In this document: positions 61,657-64,000 of the stretch, piece after piece | Position numbering within the stretch: the first letter of the stretch is position 1 | How the letters are laid out: every line of letters begins with the position of its first letter | Assembly: GCF_022095615.2 (NCBI RefSeq) | Contig: NZ_CP155559.1 | Coordinates: forward strand, 3,097,501 to 3,161,500 | Length of the DNA stretch: 64,000 bases | Direction of reading: 5' to 3' | From: Bacillus thuringiensis | GTDB taxonomy: Bacteria > Bacillota > Bacilli > Bacillales > Bacillaceae_G | Notes under the pieces: model-generated | Seen by the model: only the letters and a program-made list of their open reading frames with translations | Told to the model about the DNA's origin: nothing | Databases searched by the model: none | Made by a program: the position numbers and the translations under genes

Positions 61657-62667
61657 ATGAGTAAATTACTAAAAGAAAAAATCGGTTTTGGTACAGCACC
61701 ACTAGGAAATATGTACCGTAATATCCCAGAAGAAGAAGCAATCGCTACAGTGGATGCTGCTTGGGAGAATGGCGTTCGTTACTTTGATACAGCTCCCCTT
61801 TATGGATCTGGCTTAGCGGAGATTCGTCTTGGCGAAGCACTATCAAACAGAAATCGTGATGATTACTTTTTAAGCACAAAAGTAGGTCGAACGATTTCAG
61901 ATGAACTAGAAGATCCATCTGCACGTGATTTAGGTGAAAAAGGCGGACTGTTTGAATTTGGTCGTAAAAATAAAATGATCAATGATTATAGCGCAGATGC
62001 AACACTTCGTTCTATCGAGCAAAGTTTGAAACGTCTAAAAACAGATCGTCTAGACTTTGTTTTCATTCATGATTTAGCACAAGACTTTTATGGTGATGAG
62101 TGGATTTCACAATTTGAAATTGCTCGAACAGGAGCATTCCGTGCACTCACACGTTTACGTGAAGAAGGAGTCATTAAAGGCTGGGGACTAGGAGTAAACA
62201 AAGTAGAATCAATTGAACTTATGCTTGATTTAGAAGAAGCGAAGCCAAATATATCCTTACTAGCTGGTCGTTATTCATTACTAGACCACGAGCGTGCATT
62301 GCAACGAGTAATGCCTGCAGCTGTTAAGCATAATATGGATATTGTTGTTGGTGGCCCATATAGCTCAGGTATTCTCGCTGGAGGTGCTCACTTCGAATAT
62401 CAAAAAGCATCACCAGAAATTATTGCAAAAGTTGAGAAAATCCAAACTCTTGCAGATCGTCACGAAATTAGCATCAAAGCTGCAGCATTACAATTTTCAC
62501 TAGCGAATCCAGCAGTTGCTGCTGTTGTTCCTGGTGCAAGTAAACCGGAACGAATTGTAGAAGATCAAAACGCCTTAAACACAGTAATTCCAGCAACATT
62601 CTGGGAAGAAATGCGCGAACAAAAACTAGTAGCACCTCATGCACCACTACCTATCAATGTGAAATAA
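61657..62667 (+). CDS. aldo/keto reductase (pyridoxal 4-dehydrogenase/aldose 1-dehydrogenase type)
   Basis: The 336-residue barrel enzyme has Asp and Tyr in VRYFDTAPLYGSGLAEIRLGEAL, Lys in FLSTKVGRT, His in DFVFIHDLAQDF, and a cofactor end VVPGASKPERIVEDQNALN. The longer loop and GSGLAE context place it with D-threo-aldose 1-dehydrogenase and pyridoxal 4-dehydrogenase-like enzymes rather than with the smaller reductase at 47386. TAGGAGG is 8 bases before ATG. It is followed by a bcr1 remnant that starts at its stop codon and then by an SRPBCC gene. Regulated by the tandem HxlR-type cassettes upstream (inference). Confidence 0.88.
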   Translation: MSKLLKEKIGFGTAPLGNMYRNIPEEEAIATVDAAWENGVRYFDTAPLYGSGLAEIRLGEALSNRNRDDYFLSTKVGRTISDELEDPSARDLGEKGGLFEFGRKNKMINDYSADATLRSIEQSLKRLKTDRLDFVFIHDLAQDFYGDEWISQFEIARTGAFRALTRLREEGVIKGWGLGVNKVESIELMLDLEEAKPNISLLAGRYSLLDHERALQRVMPAAVKHNMDIVVGGPYSSGILAGGAHFEYQKASPEIIAKVEKIQTLADRHEISIKAAALQFSLANPAVAAVVPGASKPERIVEDQNALNTVIPATFWEEMREQKLVAPHAPLPINVK

Positions 62668-62725
62668 AGTGAAACTTTAATCAGTGGGAGTATCCCCCAC
62701 TGATTATTTTCCCGCAAATAGCGAG
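62668..62725 (-). repeat. bcr1 element, internally deleted copy, at the stop codon of the aldo/keto reductase
   Basis: GTGAAACTTTAATCAGTGGGAG, then CCCCCACTGATTATT and CCCGCAAATAGCG, match the two ends of bcr1 with the centre missing. The left flank ATAAA, shared with the full-length element at 31.8 kb, contains the TAA stop codon of the reductase gene. Confidence 0.8.
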
Positions 62726-62746
62726 TTAAAAAGGAGCATAATAAAT

Positions 62747-63163
62747 ATGGCACATACTACTACATCTATGACAATTTTCGCTTCAACTGAACAAGTATGG
62801 CAATTAATCGGAGGATTCAACTCCCTTCCAGACTGGTTACCTTATATACCTAGCAGTAAATTAACTGAAGGCGGTCGTGTACGTCACCTAGCTAATCCAG
62901 ATGGTGATACGATTATAGAACGCTTAGAAGTATTCAATGAGAAAGAACTCTACTACACGTATTCAATTATGAATGCACCATTCCCAGTCACTAATTATCT
63001 ATCTACAATCCAGGTGAAAGATGGGACTGAAAGTAACACATCGTTAGTAGAGTGGTCTGGTACGTTCACGCCTGTTGAGGTTAGTGATGAAGAGGCAATT
63101 AATCTGTTTCATGGCATCTACAGCGATGGACTGAAAGCATTGCAACAAGCATTTCTAGACTGA
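62747..63163 (+). CDS. SRPBCC-family (polyketide cyclase/START-like) protein
   Basis: The 138-residue protein has the SRPBCC start SMTIFASTEQVWQLIGGFNSLPDWLPYIPSSKLTEGGRVRHLANPDGDTIIERLEVFNEKELYYTYSI and a closing helix (FHGIYSDGLKALQQAFLD). The fold has a deep hydrophobic pocket for lipids or aromatic ligands. ATG 62747 is preceded by AAAAAGGAG; the reading that begins further upstream runs through the bcr1 element. It follows the aldo/keto reductase in the same transcript, separated only by the bcr1 insertion, so the two probably act on the same small molecule. Confidence 0.85.
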   Translation: MAHTTTSMTIFASTEQVWQLIGGFNSLPDWLPYIPSSKLTEGGRVRHLANPDGDTIIERLEVFNEKELYYTYSIMNAPFPVTNYLSTIQVKDGTESNTSLVEWSGTFTPVEVSDEEAINLFHGIYSDGLKALQQAFLD

Positions 63164-63178
63164 CTACTAAAAACAATG

Positions 63179-63208
63179 AAAAGCAAAGTGATATCGCTTT
63201 GCTTTTTT
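63179..63208 (+). terminator. terminator of the aldo/keto reductase-SRPBCC operon
   Basis: AAAAGCAAAGTGATATCGCTTTGCTTTT is a 28-base hairpin with one mismatched pair, ending in T residues. Confidence 0.88.
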
Positions 63209-63340
63209 CTATCTGCTCTTTTTGGGGGGCATGAAATTATATCGACGATTTTTCAAATATATCGATCACAACTTGAAATATATCAAGGATTTTTTCATTA
63301 TATCCACTTACCGACGAATAACGACATTTCAATACTATAA

Positions 63341-63371
63341 AAACAGCAAAGCATCCAGTGCTTTGCTGTTT
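63341..63371 (-). terminator. terminator of the MBL-fold gene
   Basis: AAACAGCAAAG and CTTTGCTGTTT form an 11-bp stem, 14 bp past the MBL-fold stop codon. Confidence 0.8.
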
Positions 63372-63384
63372 ATCAAATTACTTT

Positions 63385-64000
63385 TTACGTATGAAATAAC
63401 TTACCTTCTACCGCCTTAATATATCTTTCAGCAGAACGTTCCACTGCCTCATTTGCATTCTCTTTTACTACGCGATGAAAAGCGTTATATAAACGATTAA
63501 ACTGTAACGGCTTCACTCGATTCACCATTTCTTCCACTTTTCTCGCCGGTAATGGAATTAAGTTTGGATAGCTGTACATAAAGCTTACCCATCGCTCATC
63601 CGCTACAACTTGAATAATATCACCTGTTAACAAAATTCCTTTTCCATCATTACCTTCTTCCCAATGTAAGACAGATCCTCCTTTAAAATGGCCTCCTAAA
63701 CGATAAATGACCAATCCATCAGCTAATTGTAAAGACTCACCAGACCAATAAATAATACGACTACTCGGGCGCATGACCCACTCTTTATCATCTTCGTGTA
63801 TATAAATTGGTACATCAAATGTCTCTGCCCATTCTACTTGCGTTGAATAATAATGAGGATGAGACAATGCAATTGCATCTAATCCGCCAAGCTCTTTTAT
63901 TTTCGCAATTGTCATTTCATCTAAATAAGTAATGCAGTCCCATAGTAATCGATATGATTCTGTTTTCACTACAAATGCCGTTTGACCGATCGCAAACCCT
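63385..64000 (-). CDS. MBL-fold metallo-hydrolase, 5' end outside the window
   Basis: About 205 C-terminal residues are visible. The frame is open to the window edge (GFAIGQTAFVVKTESYRLLWDCITYLDEM), which is the usual first strand pair of this family, so the true start lies outside. ALSHPHYYSTQVEWAETFDVPIYIHEDD corresponds to the HxHxDH region in degenerate form (SHPHYYS), and GILLTGDIIQVV to the conserved Asp motif. The first His-x-His box is atypical, as in several Bacillus members, so enzymatic activity is uncertain. Substrate unknown. Confidence 0.8.
   Translation of the reverse strand, partial: GFAIGQTAFVVKTESYRLLWDCITYLDEMTIAKIKELGGLDAIALSHPHYYSTQVEWAETFDVPIYIHEDDKEWVMRPSSRIIYWSGESLQLADGLVIYRLGGHFKGGSVLHWEEGNDGKGILLTGDIIQVVADERWVSFMYSYPNLIPLPARKVEEMVNRVKPLQFNRLYNAFHRVVKENANEAVERSAERYIKAVEGKLFHT

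Noticed and set aside
63222..63419. 65-codon plus-strand ORF between two terminators
   Set aside because: It runs through the terminator of the MBL-fold gene and into its 3' end, and its composition is that of AT-rich non-coding DNA (repeated TATATCGA-like words).

Overview
The window is chromosomal DNA from a Bacillus cereus group bacterium (B. cereus, B. thuringiensis or B. anthracis type). The evidence is AT-rich sequence with strong AGGAGG ribosome sites, BclA-type collagen-like spore-surface proteins, an Spx paralogue next to an Rrf2 regulator (the spxA2/saiR pair described in B. anthracis), two perfect PlcR boxes, an enhancin-like protease, and copies of the B. cereus-group repeat bcr1 (recognised from memory). 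No rRNA, tRNA, CRISPR array or intact insertion sequence was seen.

Layout. 0-7.5 kb: edge of a membrane-protein gene, a GlsB-type membrane protein, a GNAT acetyltransferase, a cyclic di-AMP riboswitch feeding a 47-residue protein, two tandem collagen-like genes and a methyltransferase. 7.6-12.8 kb: TPR protein, lipoprotein, small membrane proteins (UPF0316, AtpI-like), a CNNM/CBS transporter and a MerR regulator. 13-17.8 kb: a four-gene operon for a CDP-linked C-methylated 6-deoxysugar, converging on a glycosyltransferase with no conventional start codon. 17.9-20.3 kb: a DMT exporter behind a 16-residue leader peptide with four-segment attenuator geometry, a pentapeptide-repeat protein and a zinc-ribbon protein. 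20.3-29.6 kb: the oxidative pentose-phosphate/gluconate cluster (zwf, tkt, gnd, tal, gluconate kinase, lactonase) preceded by a truncated zwf copy. 29.6-34.2 kb: MDR, luciferase-like and SDR oxidoreductases. 34.8-42 kb: neutral protease, enhancin-like protease and chemoreceptor (the last two with PlcR boxes), and a nucleotidase. 42-45.5 kb: stand-alone RibD and GTP cyclohydrolase II, a YodB-like redox sensor and a nitroreductase. 45.9-53.1 kb: BNR-repeat protein with operators and a small ORF, aldo/keto reductase, MFS exporter, tautomerase, UPF0303 protein, amino-acid permease. 54-56 kb: the spxA2-saiR locus. 56.4-64 kb: three HxlR-family regulators, a Gfo/Idh/MocA-GntR operon, cyclopropane fatty acid synthase, an aldo/keto reductase with an SRPBCC protein, and an incomplete MBL-fold hydrolase.

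The main unifying signal in the right half is a roughly 100-bp regulatory cassette. It carries paired ACTTTAAAGT-like palindromes beside a promoter. It occurs in front of the LLM oxidoreductase, SDR, MFS exporter, UPF0303 protein, cyclopropane synthase and aldo/keto reductase genes, and beside the hxlR genes. In two places it is tandemly repeated with a 115-bp period, and one array adjoins a decayed hxlR gene. This suggests a spreading hxlR-plus-operator module controlling reductive and electrophile-detoxification genes. Other notable signals are the DMT leader-peptide attenuator, the riboswitch-linked 47-residue protein, three SaiR-type operators with identical 7-bp spacers, and bcr1 copies inserted at stop codons.
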